A DNA stretch of 5,331 nt from Leucothrix mucor (GTDB lineage: Bacteria; Pseudomonadota; Gammaproteobacteria; Thiotrichales; Thiotrichaceae), in NCBI GenBank assembly GCA_011322515.1, contig DRMS01000446.1, positions 1-5,331 of the forward strand, given 5' to 3'. The notes under the pieces were generated by a model. It made no database searches. It was not told where the DNA came from and saw nothing but the letters and a program-made list of their open reading frames with translations. The position numbers and the translations under genes were made by a program. This document shows positions 5,102-5,331 of the stretch, piece by piece. Numbering within the stretch: position 1 is the stretch's first letter; every line of letters begins with the position of its first letter.

Positions 5102-5331
5102 CTCTTCACTAATATAGGCAGCCTCAATCTCTATCAGCATACCAGTCTCGCAAACATCACCCCGCAAAAACAACACGGGCGGTAATTGACGACCATAACG
5201 ACGAATTAATAACTCCTCCGTTACTGAGAGCATAAATAAATCACATAAATAGACTTTTAAGTAGGAAAGATCCGTCAAGCTATTAATCGGTGAATTTTTC
5301 TTTTCAACAGCATGCTTTATTAATGTTTCAA
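5099..5331 (-). CDS. RidA/YjgF-fold protein, possibly chorismatase-like, C-terminal 76 residues (5' end outside window)
   Basis: The frame is open from the right edge to a TGA at 5099-5101, giving 76 residues. TDLSYLKVYLCDL (19-31) and GDVCETGMLIEIEAAYI (57-73) fit the last helix and strands of the RidA/YjgF fold, where (K)VYL-x-D and LxIEIEA are typical. The usual RidA Pro-x-Arg-Ser/Thr catalytic region is replaced by LPPVLFLRGDVC (49-60), which looks more like the C-terminal half of chorismatases and of XanB2/FkbO-type proteins, where a D-[IV]-C precedes the final strand. These enzymes cleave chorismate to hydroxybenzoates. With only the C-terminus visible, I cannot choose between an ordinary Rid deaminase and a chorismatase. 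Its stop codon lies at the very edge of element B. Confidence 0.6.
   Translation of the reverse strand, partial: ETLIKHAVEKKNSPINSLTDLSYLKVYLCDLFMLSVTEELLIRRYGRQLPPVLFLRGDVCETGMLIEIEAAYISEE

Overview
The window looks like a piece of an A+T-rich gammaproteobacterial chromosome. The lineage call rests on the FolE2 type and on a divergent DsrC/TusE-family protein. The latter makes a sulfur-oxidising relative (Thiothrix/Beggiatoa-like) plausible, but this is inference and not proven by the window. No rRNA, tRNA, CRISPR array or complete transposase gene is visible.

Layout: (1) 1-1222, minus strand: the N-terminal 407 residues of a polytopic GT39/ArnT-like membrane glycosyltransferase that runs off the left edge. 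(2) 1392-2366, minus strand: a complete GTP cyclohydrolase IB gene (folE2), the first enzyme of tetrahydrofolate and other pterin/queuosine routes, with its own likely promoter. (3) 2367-2738: a 372-bp gap in which the strand of transcription changes. (4) 2739-3320, plus strand: a secreted SH3-domain protein with a COG3650-like C-terminal domain. (5) 3623-4102, plus strand: an unrecognised, secreted, very lysine-rich protein. (6) 4268-4795, minus strand: a divergent DsrC/TusE-like protein starting with TTG, in which both positions of the family's C-terminal redox cysteines are serine. (7) 5099-5331, minus strand: the C-terminal 76 residues of a RidA/YjgF-fold protein, possibly chorismatase-like, running off the right edge.

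The most striking content is between the genes. Two non-coding palindromic elements of about 160-170 bp each lie directly at the 3' ends of genes. Element A (4108-4268) separates the two convergent genes, has matching GGAACGAGCACG ends, a 29-bp perfect central stem and a TAA on each side. Removing it and one TAA would leave the two genes tail to tail with their stop codons almost touching. Element B (4926-5093) has GGCTACC ends, an 8-bp perfect direct repeat TAGTTTCA on both sides, and an interior built from the CCCTTCGACAAGCTCAGG repeat. The 8-bp repeat begins exactly at the stop codon of the neighbouring gene. Both look like MITE-type (non-autonomous) insertions or mobile hairpins. A weaker, decayed stretch resembling element A follows the SH3 gene. 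These elements may also act as 3'-end hairpins.

The genes do not form an obvious single pathway. The left part (glycosyltransferase, folE2) looks like ordinary chromosomal housekeeping. The right part, 2.4-5.1 kb, looks like a small accessory region with secreted proteins, an atypical DsrC-like protein and repeat insertions.
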